Origin: Paenibacillus ferrarius
Lineage (GTDB): Bacteria > Bacillota > Bacilli > Paenibacillales > NBRC-103111
Assembly (NCBI RefSeq): GCF_002027705.1
Contig: NZ_MBTG01000025.1
Location: 1-64,000 of the forward strand
Length of the DNA stretch: 64,000 nt
Direction: 5' to 3'
A program made the translations under genes and the position numbers. The notes beneath the pieces were generated by a model. That model made no database searches, was not told the DNA's origin, and saw nothing but the letters and a program-made list of their open reading frames with translations. The number at the start of each line of letters is the position of its first letter. The first letter of the stretch is position 1. Below are positions 6,964 through 16,055 of this stretch, one piece after another.

Positions 6964-8850
6964 ATGACGTTGCGACAATTTGCCTTCCGCAATGTTAGCC
7001 GGAACAAACGAACGTATGCCGCTTTTTTTCTGAGCAGCACGTTCTCGGTGATGATCTTTTTCATTTATGCTGTTTTTATTTTTCACCCTGCAATTAGAAA
7101 TTCCGGTTTCAATTGGTCGGCGGTTGAGGCAATGACGGTTGCGGAATATATCGTGTATGTGTTCTCCATCTTTTTCGTATTCTATTCCTTCAGTGCCTTC
7201 CTGAAATCCCGCAAACGGGAATTCGGCGTGCTCATCATGCACGGCATGACCTACAATCAGCTGCGACAGATAGTCTTTATCGAAAGCATGGTGATCGGCT
7301 TCGCTTCCATTGCGGCTGGTCTTGCCGCCGGCATGCTGTTCGCCAAGCTATTCATGATGATCGGAGCCGATGTGATGCAGATGAGCCCGCTGCCATACTA
7401 CATGCCAAGCAAAGCAATTCTGCTCACTCTGTCCGCATTCGTGCTGTTGTTTCTCGTCATCTCCGCGTTCACTGCCGCATTCGTACGGGCCAGCAAGCCA
7501 ATCGATCTGCTGAAAGGCGGCGCCAAACCGAAGCCTGAGCCTAAATCATCCGTTTTTCTTACAATTACAGCGATCTGCCTTCTTCTTGCGGGATACATCA
7601 TATCGTTCCTGGTTAAAGGCGCCACTGTCGTTTTCGCTCTTTTGCCGGTCACGATCATGGTCATCATCGGCACTTACTTTTTGTACACACAGTTGAGCGT
7701 GTTTGTGATTCGCACTTTAAAAAGCAACCGTTCTGTCTTTTTGCGCAAAACGAATGTGCTCGTTTTTTCTGACATGGCTTACCGCATGAAGGACAATGCC
7801 CGCATGTTCTTTCTCGTGACGATCGTTTCGACAGTCGCCATCTGCGCCATGGGCGGCTTGATGGGATTTCTGGAAACAATCCACAAACAAATCTCGGATG
7901 CGTACCCGTTCGCCTATAACTACATCCAAACCACCGGCGATGTCGGGCAAGCAGCCGATCAAACGAAAATAATCGAACAAGTGCTCAAAGAACGGGGAAT
8001 TCGTTATGATAAATTGTCCGTCCATGTAGCGAACTTCGATTCGATAAATGGACAATCACTGAACTTCATCCGCCTGTCCGAGTATTCCAAGCTTGCCAAA
8101 GCCTTGGATTACCCGGTACTGTCACTGCAGGAAAATGAAGCCGCGATCATCTGGACTATGAAAGACCGGCCGTTACCGGACCACGAGTGGTCCGTAAAGG
8201 GAACATCCATCACATTGGGCATGAAACAAACCATCGGAAAGGCTGTCACGCCTCCCATTGTCGATGAACCGCTGTTGATCGTTCAGGATCGGATGCTTGA
8301 CTCCTTTGGCAATCCGAAAAATGATCAGCTTCTAACCGCTTACGATACGGACAGCGCCGATTCAACGGCGGACACGGGGGAAGCCATCGCTGGGCAGCTT
8401 GGATATGCACAAACTTCCGGTTTTTGGTTCGCAGCTCCTGCCTATTTGGAGGAACAGATGAAGCGGACCTATAATCTGATGCTTTTCGTCGGGTTGTTTG
8501 TCAGTTGCGTATTTTTTGTTGCATCGGGAAGCTTTCTATATTTCCGGCTGTTTACCGACCTGAACGATGACAAGATGAAGTACAGTTCCATAACGAAGAT
8601 CGGGTTGACCGACAAGGAGCTTGAGAAGGTGGCAAATCTACAGTTGGCGCTATTGTTTTTCGTCCCGCTCGCGGTCGCGCTCATCCACAGCTCGGTTGCG
8701 CTCTACGCTCTGCATAACCTGTTCCATTCGCCGGTGATCCATTCGGCCATAACAGTCTGCATCGTTTTCCTTGCCGCCCAATTCCTGTACTTTTTACTGA
8801 TCCGTGCCCGTTATTTAAAGCATTTGAAACAATCAGCGGGCTTGGTGTAA
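6964..8850 (+). CDS. bceB-like: BceB-like ABC transporter permease
   Basis: 628 residues with a GGGAGG ribosome site 6-7 bases before the ATG. The hydrophobicity pattern fits the ten-helix BceB architecture: one helix near residue 20, three in the first FtsX-like block (about 55-175), two near 200-240, one near 285, a large extracellular domain (about 310-500) that would contact peptide and lipid, and three C-terminal helices. The N-terminus (TLRQFAFRNVSRNKRTYAAFF) is typical of the family. It completes a regulator-kinase-ATPase-permease module. Confidence 0.85.
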   Translation: MTLRQFAFRNVSRNKRTYAAFFLSSTFSVMIFFIYAVFIFHPAIRNSGFNWSAVEAMTVAEYIVYVFSIFFVFYSFSAFLKSRKREFGVLIMHGMTYNQLRQIVFIESMVIGFASIAAGLAAGMLFAKLFMMIGADVMQMSPLPYYMPSKAILLTLSAFVLLFLVISAFTAAFVRASKPIDLLKGGAKPKPEPKSSVFLTITAICLLLAGYIISFLVKGATVVFALLPVTIMVIIGTYFLYTQLSVFVIRTLKSNRSVFLRKTNVLVFSDMAYRMKDNARMFFLVTIVSTVAICAMGGLMGFLETIHKQISDAYPFAYNYIQTTGDVGQAADQTKIIEQVLKERGIRYDKLSVHVANFDSINGQSLNFIRLSEYSKLAKALDYPVLSLQENEAAIIWTMKDRPLPDHEWSVKGTSITLGMKQTIGKAVTPPIVDEPLLIVQDRMLDSFGNPKNDQLLTAYDTDSADSTADTGEAIAGQLGYAQTSGFWFAAPAYLEEQMKRTYNLMLFVGLFVSCVFFVASGSFLYFRLFTDLNDDKMKYSSITKIGLTDKELEKVANLQLALLFFVPLAVALIHSSVALYALHNLFHSPVIHSAITVCIVFLAAQFLYFLLIRARYLKHLKQSAGLV

Positions 8851-9056
8851 CAACAACGTACACCTATGATGCGTTTTGGAACGCGTTGCAAACGAGAGTC
8901 AAAAAGGATGCACCTTTGTCCAATTCAGGAACCTCCTCCAACACATATTTTTTTCCAGTCAGCCGATTGATAAGTTTGTTATACATGCAAAAAAATATAT
9001 CAGAGTAATGGGATATTTTCGAGTCATCAATCGTGTTGTATTTAGGAGGCGAATAA

Positions 9057-9572
9057 ATGGAAAACAATTCTTTATTGCGTACGGATAAAGAGTTGGCTGA
9101 ACTCTATCAACGGCATGTCGATCAAGTTTACAGGCTGTGCTATATCTATTTGAAAAATCCCGTTGATGCAGAAGACGCTGTTCAATCTGTATTTTTAAAA
9201 CTGATCAAATCTCAAATGGTCTTCAATGACCACGAACATGAAAAAGCGTGGTTGATAGTAACCACCAGAAATCACTGTAAAGACGTTCTTACAAATTGGT
9301 GGACAACCCGTCGTGTGGCTCTAAATGCTTTACCGGAAGTTTCTTCTTGGAATGGTCATGAGCCATCGGGGAAGGTGCTTGCAAGACTGCTTTCACTTCC
9401 AGAAAAGTACAAAATAGTTTTATATCTTTACTATTTCGAGGAGTACTCGGTAAAAGAATTATCAAAGATGTTAGGACACAAAGAAAGCACGATCCAAACA
9501 CAACTATCCAGAGGCCGCAAACGCCTCAAAATTGATTTGGGAGTGAACTATCTTGAGCAACAAAAATATTAA
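9057..9572 (+). CDS. ECF-type RNA polymerase sigma factor
   Basis: 171 residues, RBS AGGAGG eight bases before the ATG. Sigma region 2 (about 12-80: LAELYQRHVDQVYRLCYIYL...DAEDAVQSVFLKL) and region 4 (about 110-165: LPEKYKIVLYLYYFEEYSVKELSKMLG...TIQTQLSRGRKRLK) are both complete. The family directs RNA polymerase to stress promoters and is held by a cognate anti-sigma factor. The next gene overlaps by 20 bases and encodes that candidate. A self-activated promoter is expected in the about 200 bases upstream, where no other gene is seen. Confidence 0.85.
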   Translation: MENNSLLRTDKELAELYQRHVDQVYRLCYIYLKNPVDAEDAVQSVFLKLIKSQMVFNDHEHEKAWLIVTTRNHCKDVLTNWWTTRRVALNALPEVSSWNGHEPSGKVLARLLSLPEKYKIVLYLYYFEEYSVKELSKMLGHKESTIQTQLSRGRKRLKIDLGVNYLEQQKY

Positions 9573-10581
9573 TCGGCTGTTCGAAGCCCTTACGCCCACA
9601 ACCGAACAAAACGAAAAAATGTTTCAGAACATTCTTGCGCAAAGCCAGAACGAAAATACAAGACGCAGAGGATTTGCACCCGTGAAACGCGCAAGATCTG
9701 TAGTATTGGCAGCCGTGCTGATGGTTTGCTTAACGACAACAGCTTTTGCTGCGGCATATACGGGATTAGATAAAACATTCTTAAAATTTCTTAGCCCAGT
9801 AAATAATGAGCAGGCAGAATATTTGTCAAATGGCGCTTATATGGTTGACAAACAAGTGGCAAACGAGAATGGCTCGCTTACCATTAAGCAAGTTATCGGC
9901 GACAGCAATCTAACCTATATCTTAATGAACTTTACTGCGCCAGAAGGCACTGTTCTAAATGCAGCGCGTTACCGTTTCGGGGATAGCATGATTACGACTG
10001 ATCAGGACTATCAGAGTATAGGATTCAAGGTGCTCGACGATGGAAATCCTGTTGACAATAAAATTAGCTTGGTCATGAATATTATGACTAAAAATTCAAT
10101 CGCGGGACAAACCGTTAATTTCAGATTCAAAGATTTACAAGCAGCAGATCCACTTCCGGGAATTTTTGAAACGGTCATACCAGGTTCTTGGGAAACAGCT
10201 TTTAAGCTGGATTTCAAGGAGTACTCTAACCTTTATCAGATTGATCAAAACATTACCATGTTTGGTTATGAGGCATTATTAAACACGATCTCCGTCTCGC
10301 CAATTTCGATTTCTTTAAAGATTCAAAGTAGATCATTGAAAGAGATTAACGAAGCCGCCGGTAGATTAAAGGAAATTGGTCAAAATAAATATTCGGATAA
10401 CTACCCTATCACGATAAACTATAAAGATGGTTCCTCTGAAACAACTAGCATTTTTACTGGATTGCATTTGCTAGATTATCTAAATGACCAAATGCTTACG
10501 ATCAAAACTTTTGAACATGTTATAAATGATAAGGAAATCGCATCTATCGTATTTTTTGATAAAGAAATAGCACTAAATTGA
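9553..10581 (+). CDS. Anti-sigma factor, DUF4179-type
   Basis: 342 residues from a TTG overlapping the sigma gene, with GGGAGTG upstream. A short cytosolic N-terminus (about 1-48) would bind the sigma factor. One transmembrane helix (about 49-67, SVVLAAVLMVCLTTTAFAAA) and a long extracellular domain follow. The layout matches DUF4179 proteins encoded next to ECF sigma factors. The signal sensed is unknown. Confidence 0.75.
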   Translation: MSNKNINRLFEALTPTTEQNEKMFQNILAQSQNENTRRRGFAPVKRARSVVLAAVLMVCLTTTAFAAAYTGLDKTFLKFLSPVNNEQAEYLSNGAYMVDKQVANENGSLTIKQVIGDSNLTYILMNFTAPEGTVLNAARYRFGDSMITTDQDYQSIGFKVLDDGNPVDNKISLVMNIMTKNSIAGQTVNFRFKDLQAADPLPGIFETVIPGSWETAFKLDFKEYSNLYQIDQNITMFGYEALLNTISVSPISISLKIQSRSLKEINEAAGRLKEIGQNKYSDNYPITINYKDGSSETTSIFTGLHLLDYLNDQMLTIKTFEHVINDKEIASIVFFDKEIALN

Positions 10582-10641
10582 CCTTATAATCGTTGGTGTG
10601 AGAGGTGTGTGAAAATAAACGTGGAACAGGTATAAGATCAA

Positions 10642-10668
10642 ATAAAAAAGAGAGCCATTTTGACTCTC
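10642..10668 (-). terminator. Terminator of the His/Ser-rich protein gene
   Basis: On the minus strand, GAGAG pairs with CTCTC and is followed by TTTTTTATTTG. It begins a few bases after the stop of the gene at 10673. It also lies between two convergent genes. Confidence 0.6.
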
Positions 10669-10672
10669 ACAA

Positions 10673-10987
10673 TTAATCGCTGCTACTGCTACTGCTGCTG
10701 CCTCCGCTGTCACTCCCACCTCCACTGTCACTTCCGCTTCCGCTAGAGGAATCATTGTGATGGTGATGGTGATTGTGATGTTGGTGATCATGATGAATAT
10801 GGCTATGGTTATTATGATGATTGTGGTGATGGCGATTCATATCATGATCCGAAGAATTATTAACAAAGAAATCAGAGCCCTGATTGTGATCATGGGCAGA
10901 ATTGCTTCCCCTCTTCCTTTCTTTGTTGAACAAACCAATTAGACAAAAAACAACGAATAGAATGACAATAATAACCATCAAATTCAT
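10673..10987 (-). CDS. Membrane-anchored His-rich and Ser-rich small protein
   Basis: 104 residues. An N-terminal helix (about 3-20, LMVIIVILFVVFCLIGLF) is followed by a polar stretch, then a His/Asn/Asp-rich segment (about 50-78, runs such as HHHNHHNNHSHIHHDHQ), and finally a Ser/Gly tail. The ATG at 10985-10987 has GGGGGGA upstream; a TTG one codon earlier is also possible. The composition suggests metal binding (zinc, nickel or copper) by a tethered disordered chain, but no family is recognised. Low-complexity tails of this type are common in spore or surface proteins. Confidence 0.6.
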   Translation of the reverse strand: MNLMVIIVILFVVFCLIGLFNKERKRGSNSAHDHNQGSDFFVNNSSDHDMNRHHHNHHNNHSHIHHDHQHHNHHHHHNDSSSGSGSDSGGGSDSGGSSSSSSSD

Positions 10988-11037
10988 CAAATCAGTCCCC
11001 CCTAATCATTCATTACAAATATTCCTATTCTTCACAA

Positions 11038-11343
11038 TTAATCAGCATAGAAAATAACTTTAACTATTGCAGTGTTAGACAGCTTATCATATAACTCATT
11101 GATTAATGTATGATAAACCACAGCTACATTTGCTTTATAATTTGAAAGGTCATCCGCTAATTTTCTTAACTCATCCCCATCAAATGATTCATCTTCATAA
11201 TAATCACAAAGTCTGCTTAAATAAAGATAACTTCTATATACATTTTCTTTCTGATAAAATATAGCCTTATGCAAATCATCATCAATAGGAAAAAAGTCTA
11301 TCATAACATTATTACTATCAAACATATGACCATCTAATGCCAT
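11038..11343 (-). CDS. Hypothetical 101-residue acidic protein
   Basis: Soluble, helix-rich protein with no recognised domain. The ATG at 11343 is chosen because GGGGGTAGG sits directly upstream; the frame runs back another 28 codons without a matching ribosome site. It lies between the His-rich gene and a thioredoxin-like gene, all on the same strand, but is separated from the latter by about 125 bases. Confidence 0.5.
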   Translation of the reverse strand: MALDGHMFDSNNVMIDFFPIDDDLHKAIFYQKENVYRSYLYLSRLCDYYEDESFDGDELRKLADDLSNYKANVAVVYHTLINELYDKLSNTAIVKVIFYAD

Positions 11344-11467
11344 GTACCTACCCCCGAAACTTTTTTCATTTAACTTGCTAGAACATCTTCCATTATAAGG
11401 TACCATGTGTACGGAAAAAAGCTGCATTTCGGCAGCTCTTTTTAATCTAATTATTTGAATTAATTTG

Positions 11468-12001
11468 CTACTCTGTTCCGATTAACTTCTTAATTAACTC
11501 ATCCGCATTCTTGAAATTAACATCCTCTGTCACCGCTAAAATTGTGCCATCTTTTCGAACAAAATAATTCGTAGGTATCCCCATAACTCGATACTGGGAT
11601 GAAACCGTACCTTTGTCATCATACAGAACAGGAAAACCTATCTGATATTCTTTAATGAATTTTTGTGCATCTTCTACATTATCACTCATTGTTACATTTA
11701 CTGATACAAAATCAATTTCGCTGCTATATTTTGAATATAGCTTATTTAACTCTTCCGCTTCTTTTTTGCAGTACTTACACCATGAAGTCCAAAAATTAAT
11801 TAATTTAGGTTTACCACTGTTTCCAGTTATAGCGTGTGATTGACCGTCTATATCTTTTAAACTAAAATCAATCATATTACCGTCGTACCTATCCAACATT
11901 ATATAATCAACAGGTTTAACTGAAAAATGATTAATCAATGTGTAAGATACAATAATAATAAAACCAGCTAAAATAACTAATGACACTACTTTTTTACTCA
12001 A
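11468..12001 (-). CDS. TlpA/ResA-like membrane-anchored thioredoxin
   Basis: 177 residues from a TTG preceded by GGGGGGAA. An uncleaved N-terminal helix (about 5-24) tethers a redoxin domain outside the membrane. The active site is WTSWCKYC (CxxC at about 74-77) and the cis-Pro is in MGIPTNYF. By family knowledge it would reduce or exchange disulfides in extracytoplasmic proteins, for example during cytochrome c maturation or sporulation. No partner gene is nearby to specify the substrate. Confidence 0.8.
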   Translation of the reverse strand: MSKKVVSLVILAGFIIIVSYTLINHFSVKPVDYIMLDRYDGNMIDFSLKDIDGQSHAITGNSGKPKLINFWTSWCKYCKKEAEELNKLYSKYSSEIDFVSVNVTMSDNVEDAQKFIKEYQIGFPVLYDDKGTVSSQYRVMGIPTNYFVRKDGTILAVTEDVNFKNADELIKKLIGTE

Positions 12002-12221
12002 ATGTTCCCCCCGGAAAAGCCACGATATGAATAGTTGAAAATCGTATACCTAAATATCGTAACATATCTTGCCAAATAATTGAATATATCGATTGAAAAA
12101 TACGGAGACAAAAACCATTAAAAACCACATATTCCTTACGGCTTTTAAAAAGCCCGCGCGATAATCCGCACAGGCATTTATAACTCACATACGTATATGT
12201 ATTTTTGATAACATCATCTAA

Positions 12222-12857
12222 CTATTTCAATTTAATAGGCATTGCCTGAACAGGGTTATATTTACTTCCATCCGTAGATCCTTCTAATACAAAATCAATG
12301 GTCTTGATATCGTCCAAGTTCATATTTACTGGAACTACAATTTTTCCTTTTTTCACTGTCTGTAGAGAAAAGCTGCCATTTAAGTCATCCGAGTAATTGA
12401 CGGGATTGCTTATTTCGATAAAGTTATCATAATTCAAACGAATACTTCCCTTTGTTGGAGACCATTCCAATGTGGAGTATGTTGTATTTTCAATACTCAC
12501 ATCGAATATTATGGCATTAATGGGATTTTTCGTTTTGCTATTTTCATATGCCGTATCTAAGGTAATTTTGGAAATTTTCATCAATAAACTCCCAGACCAT
12601 ATCGTTGTTTCAACTTCATACGTTTTCGTATTTTTGATATTAATTGTACGTTTAGATTCATCCCAGTTAACATCTGCTCCTAATGCTTCTGAAACTGTGC
12701 GTAATGGCACATAACTCAAACCATTAACAATTTGGATATCAGCGTTAACTTGCTTTCCATGAACAAATAATCGAATATCCGTTGCGGCATACGCACCAAT
12801 TCCCACTCCAAAGATCAGAACCAATACCATGCATAAAGCTACTAGTTTTTTATTCAT
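12222..12857 (-). CDS. Secreted stalk-domain protein
   Basis: 211 residues. The signal peptide (about 1-25, ending AYA-A) precedes a single copper-amine-oxidase N-domain-like module (about 27-73: IRLFVHGK...LSYVPLRTVSEALG...VNWDESKRTINI). A beta-rich C-terminal domain with no clear family follows. Its domain layout parallels the protein at 1693. It is divergent from the RDD gene. The 220 bases to the thioredoxin gene show no gene. Confidence 0.75.
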   Translation of the reverse strand: MNKKLVALCMVLVLIFGVGIGAYAATDIRLFVHGKQVNADIQIVNGLSYVPLRTVSEALGADVNWDESKRTINIKNTKTYEVETTIWSGSLLMKISKITLDTAYENSKTKNPINAIIFDVSIENTTYSTLEWSPTKGSIRLNYDNFIEISNPVNYSDDLNGSFSLQTVKKGKIVVPVNMNLDDIKTIDFVLEGSTDGSKYNPVQAMPIKLK

Positions 12858-13048
12858 TTCTAGTTTCTCCTTATTTTTGGGTTATCTAGTAACTAATTCG
12901 ACAATATTTGGCATTTTCCTGCAAGTTTAATATTCTACTTTAAATCTTGAGAAATGAAATGGTACTCTTCCTCCCACAAAGAATTTCCACATTGTTACAT
13001 TTGAGTTCTAATGATACAATGAAAAATATTATTTTAGGGGGAGAAGTT

Positions 13049-13711
13049 TTGTCGAACTTTGCACCGAAAACAAAGGAAGAAGAAATGATGGCATACGAAA
13101 ATCAAGTACAGAACGACATTCAATACATAGCTTTTTGGAAGCGAGTCCAGATGCATCTCTTGGACTTTTTAATCATTGGCATTCCTGCCGTTCTGTTGTA
13201 CAGATTCTCACTAAGCACATCGATTAAAATTAATTCCGTTTTTCCACTCATCATTTATTGGCTATTATTTTGTGCTTATTACGTGTTCATGACCGTCAAG
13301 TTTGGCGGAACGCCCGGAAAATTACTTAGTAAAGCTAGGATTGTAGATAAGAACGGGAGATTTCTTCATATAGGAACTGCCTCAATTAGATACCTACTCA
13401 CCTTTCTATATGCCATTATTATGGTGCTCAAACTTAAAGAAGGAATTGATTTAAAAGTTAGTTCTAATGATATCAACCACTTTATTAGCACTCATGAAGG
13501 GTATTTTTCATCCATCGGCAATTTCATTGGAATTATCACTTTCGTTGAATGTCTTATTGCGGCATTTAACAACAAGAAAAGGACATTACACGACCTAGCT
13601 GCTGGAAGTTATGTCATTTCTCATGATACATTTAAACGGATGAAAGAGAACGCTGAGATCCGAATTGATTTAACTCGTGAAGATACCTTCATATCAACTC
13701 AAAACGATTAA
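13049..13711 (+). CDS. RDD-family membrane protein
   Basis: 220 residues. TTG start chosen for its AGGGGGA ribosome site; the open frame extends about 34 codons upstream without one. It has the Arg-Asp signature at the first helix (WKRVQMHLLDFLIIG), the conserved segment GGTPGKLLSKARIVD, and helices at about 30-50, 60-78, 110-128 and 150-170, ending near the family motif RTLHDLAAGSYV. RDD proteins are poorly understood; some act in ion or osmotic homeostasis. It is followed 12 bases later by a small gene, so probably an operon. Confidence 0.75.
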   Translation: MSNFAPKTKEEEMMAYENQVQNDIQYIAFWKRVQMHLLDFLIIGIPAVLLYRFSLSTSIKINSVFPLIIYWLLFCAYYVFMTVKFGGTPGKLLSKARIVDKNGRFLHIGTASIRYLLTFLYAIIMVLKLKEGIDLKVSSNDINHFISTHEGYFSSIGNFIGIITFVECLIAAFNNKKRTLHDLAAGSYVISHDTFKRMKENAEIRIDLTREDTFISTQND

Positions 13712-13723
13712 AGGAGAGCAATC

Positions 13724-14069
13724 TTGTTTAACAGACTCTTTAGCAACATATATGTTAAGCTTTCATCATTTAAACAGAATATCAAGACACTCCCTGGAGA
13801 TCTCAATACATTTAATGAAAATTGGATTGCAACCATTCGCTTAGAAATCGATGAAGTGGAATTATTCCTAAATAACGTAGGTTCATTGATTGAAAATGGT
13901 TTCGAAGCTACTGAGATTATCGCTGTCATTTCAAAGATTAACGATTATTGTTTACAGGCTGCCTAGTTCACTTATTGGTTTAGAATTTATCACTGATAAA
14001 GAACTGGCAGAACAGATTCAGGTAGCAGCAGAATTGTATGAAAATGAACCGGATAAAATGTGGCATTAA
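13724..14069 (+). pseudogene. Hypothetical protein with probable +1 frameshift
   Basis: A TTG at 13724 with AAAGGAG upstream opens an 80-codon frame ending at 13966. The frame one base over stays open past this stop from about 13940 to a TAA at 14067-14069 and encodes a coding-like helical tail (GLEFITDKELAEQIQVAAEL...). The two halves would join into one protein of about 115 residues if one base near 13958-13964 were removed. This could be a real lesion, a sequencing error, or a truncated but functional 80-residue protein. No domain is recognised. It is co-oriented with the RDD gene. Confidence 0.5.
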
Positions 14070-14104
14070 TTAAGGAGGCCGCCATCCCCTTTTGATGTAA
14101 TAAT

Positions 14105-14147
14105 AAAAAAATAGGCCTACAACGGTTAAAGTTGTAAGCCTATTTTG
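14105..14147. terminator. Terminator after the RDD operon
   Basis: The arms AATAGGCCTACAAC and GTTGTAAGCCTATT (one bulged C) surround GGTTAAA, with A-runs before and T-runs after, so it can act in both directions. Confidence 0.75.
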
Positions 14148-14236
14148 TATGCAAACGATGGCACAGGACTAGAGCCCCTATCCCCAATTTGTCTTGAGAA
14201 TCCAGCAGCTCAGTTCGGCTCATCTGACGATGAAAA

Positions 14237-14415
14237 CCTGCATAAGTGCAGGAATTTTCGGGTGAATTCGGTTAAAAAGTGGAAATTGCTGCAATTGTGC
14301 AGGTAATTCCATCTTTTCCAGCCTTTAATCCAGAAAAAGCCTCAAAAGCCTGCACAAACGCAGGAATTTCATGATTGAGGCTACTCCAAGAGCAAAAAAG
14401 ATGCACAATTGCAGG
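14237..14415 (+). repeat. Four-copy array of 16-bp TGCA(N5)GCAGG repeats
   Basis: Copies start at 14237, 14288, 14349 and 14400, giving start-to-start distances of 51, 61 and 51 bases. Each is 16 bp with core TGCA-N5-GCAGG; three of the four can form a small stem such as CCTGC/GCAGG. An AT-rich segment follows each. The array fills most of the otherwise gene-free 14148-14535 interval. Function unknown; such intergenic repeats occur in Paenibacillus-like genomes. Confidence 0.6.
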
Positions 14416-14537
14416 TTTATGAAAAGCAACTAACGTTAGAGCGAGACTGCATCATGGGACAGTTCCTACCCTGCAATCTTCCACCCGATACTTAGTCACT
14501 AAGGGGTAAGCTTCACTCCCCCAAACCCCAAGAATAT

Positions 14538-14569
14538 CAAAAGAGCTGAATGCTAAGCAGTCAGCTCTC
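14538..14569 (-). terminator. Terminator of the secreted protein gene at 14582
   Basis: On the minus strand AGAGCTGA and TCAGCTCT pair around an 11-base loop, followed by TTTTGAT. It begins 13 bases after the stop. Confidence 0.75.
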
Positions 14570-14581
14570 TGCGTTTGCGGC

Positions 14582-15655
14582 TTAATTGCCGTAAAGCTTA
14601 TTCAACCAATGTACGCCTGTTGGAACCTGCTTCCCATTGCTTTCGATCTCAATAACATCCACATATGGCTCCTTGCTCATTTTCTGTAAATCCTCTACGT
14701 AGGCCGTACCTTCTAATTCTGTAAAATAGAATTTAACAAATTCGGTTTGCTTCGGTCTCATCAAAGTCATCACTTCCAGGCCGGTATCATACCAACTGAC
14801 TGTATATTCTTCTTCATTCTCTTTAATCCCAGCCGCATAAATTTGAGAAAGGGTCAAGTTATACGTTTTAACCAGTTCATCAGGTCTTATCATTGCGTTA
14901 TTTTTGAATGTGATAGCAAATTTGACTTTATTTCCGCCAGTTGCAAATTTTAAGTTTCGAGCGGCCCCAAGCTTATAGGATTCAAGTTTATCTTTGGAAT
15001 TAATTAAGGCGTAACTCTTCTCTTTGGCCGTATTGGCTTCATCTTGCCATGTATATTGCTGGAAGGGATTATCGAACGAATTGGGAAGATAGTAATCCCT
15101 ATATTTCTTATCTGTCTCCTCTGCATCTTTGAACTTAATCGTTGCAATCTCATCGTCTGTTTTGACCAGATCATTAAGCGTTCCATTGGGTTGAGCATAT
15201 CTTTGCAAAGAGCGAAAAGATACTTGAGAATCCCCTTCCACGGTGTGGAGCCAAGCCGTATAGAATTCATAGGTCTTATCTTTGTTTAATTCATTAATGT
15301 TCAGAATTGATAATTTGATTTCTTCGCCATCTGCATCGGTGGCTAATTTTCTAGTAAATTTAGCACCAGGAGCATTGGTGAACATAAGTTTTGATCTTAA
15401 GTCATCGAATTGATTCACTTTGTAAAGCAGTGCAGGAAAAAATTGACGATTAACATCATGATCTTGAAACAGTTTTAATTGATCAGCATTCCATTGGAGC
15501 TTACTCGTCGTCATAAGTATCTTATTCTCGATTTTCACGGATTCCACAGCTGTTTTGCTTGGTAAATCCCAGTTCGAAACGGACTCTGCATAAGCAGTGG
15601 TTCCAAACACCATTGCAGCTGCACTAATTGCTACTATCTTCTCCCATTTGGACAT
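14582..15655 (-). CDS. Secreted protein of unknown function
   Basis: 357 residues from the ATG at 15655, which has AGGAGGGG eight bases upstream; the frame extends 20 codons further back without support. A Sec signal peptide (about 1-23, ending AYA-E) is followed by about 330 residues of mixed alpha/beta sequence with many charged residues and no cysteine motif. No family is recognised. It is likely exported to the cell surface or medium. It is monocistronic, with its own terminator. Confidence 0.6.
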   Translation of the reverse strand: MSKWEKIVAISAAAMVFGTTAYAESVSNWDLPSKTAVESVKIENKILMTTSKLQWNADQLKLFQDHDVNRQFFPALLYKVNQFDDLRSKLMFTNAPGAKFTRKLATDADGEEIKLSILNINELNKDKTYEFYTAWLHTVEGDSQVSFRSLQRYAQPNGTLNDLVKTDDEIATIKFKDAEETDKKYRDYYLPNSFDNPFQQYTWQDEANTAKEKSYALINSKDKLESYKLGAARNLKFATGGNKVKFAITFKNNAMIRPDELVKTYNLTLSQIYAAGIKENEEEYTVSWYDTGLEVMTLMRPKQTEFVKFYFTELEGTAYVEDLQKMSKEPYVDVIEIESNGKQVPTGVHWLNKLYGN

Positions 15656-15822
15656 CAAACAATCCCCTCCTTTCTCTATATTAGCACAATTTACCAAATT
15701 ATTCCCTTTTATCACATTGTTTTTTTATTCCCTCTTTGCAGTTAGCTTTTTTCAATCGCATACATAATTAAATGGTCTTAATTAAAACATATACTAACGA
15801 GACATACGGGAGGGAATTTAGA

Positions 15823-15933
15823 TTGAGTCTTTTTCATCTGGGTTACATACTTGCTCTTGGTATTCCACTAGTTCTCGGCAGTATCGGAATTGCATGGCTA
15901 GTTTTTCATCGAAGCAAGAGAAAAAGCCGGTAA
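15823..15933 (+). CDS. Small single-helix membrane protein (36 aa)
   Basis: TTG start with GGGAGGG upstream. The peptide has one transmembrane helix (about residues 6-28, GYILALGIPLVLGSIGIAWL) and a very basic end (HRSKRKSR), so N-out/C-in topology is likely. A terminator follows immediately. The ribosome site, hydrophobicity and terminator together support a real gene of unknown function. Confidence 0.6.
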   Translation: MSLFHLGYILALGIPLVLGSIGIAWLVFHRSKRKSR

Positions 15934-15950
15934 AACGGCTTCTTTCTTCT
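15924..15950 (+). terminator. Terminator of the 36-aa membrane protein gene
   Basis: AAGCCG-GTAAAA-CGGCTT followed by CTTTCTTCTCC; it overlaps the stop codon. Confidence 0.65.
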
Positions 15951-16055
15951 CCTCCTACGAATCTTTATTTTTTCTTTGTTAAAAGACACAAAAAATCCAC
16001 ATTCCTCCTTCTAAATATGTTAAATTGATCTTATAACCTACTTGGAGGAGCTGCC

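Noticed and set aside
8864..9088. ORFs on both strands between the BceB-like gene and the sigma factor gene
   Set aside because: No ribosome site, and the interval is needed for the sigma factor promoter; composition is not coding-like.
10757..10942. Met/Ile-rich ORF on the plus strand opposite the His-rich protein
   Set aside because: Composition is the mirror of His/Asn codons; no ribosome site.
14237..14415. CRISPR array
   Set aside because: Only four 16-bp imperfect copies with 35-45-base spacers, no leader and no cas genes anywhere in the window.
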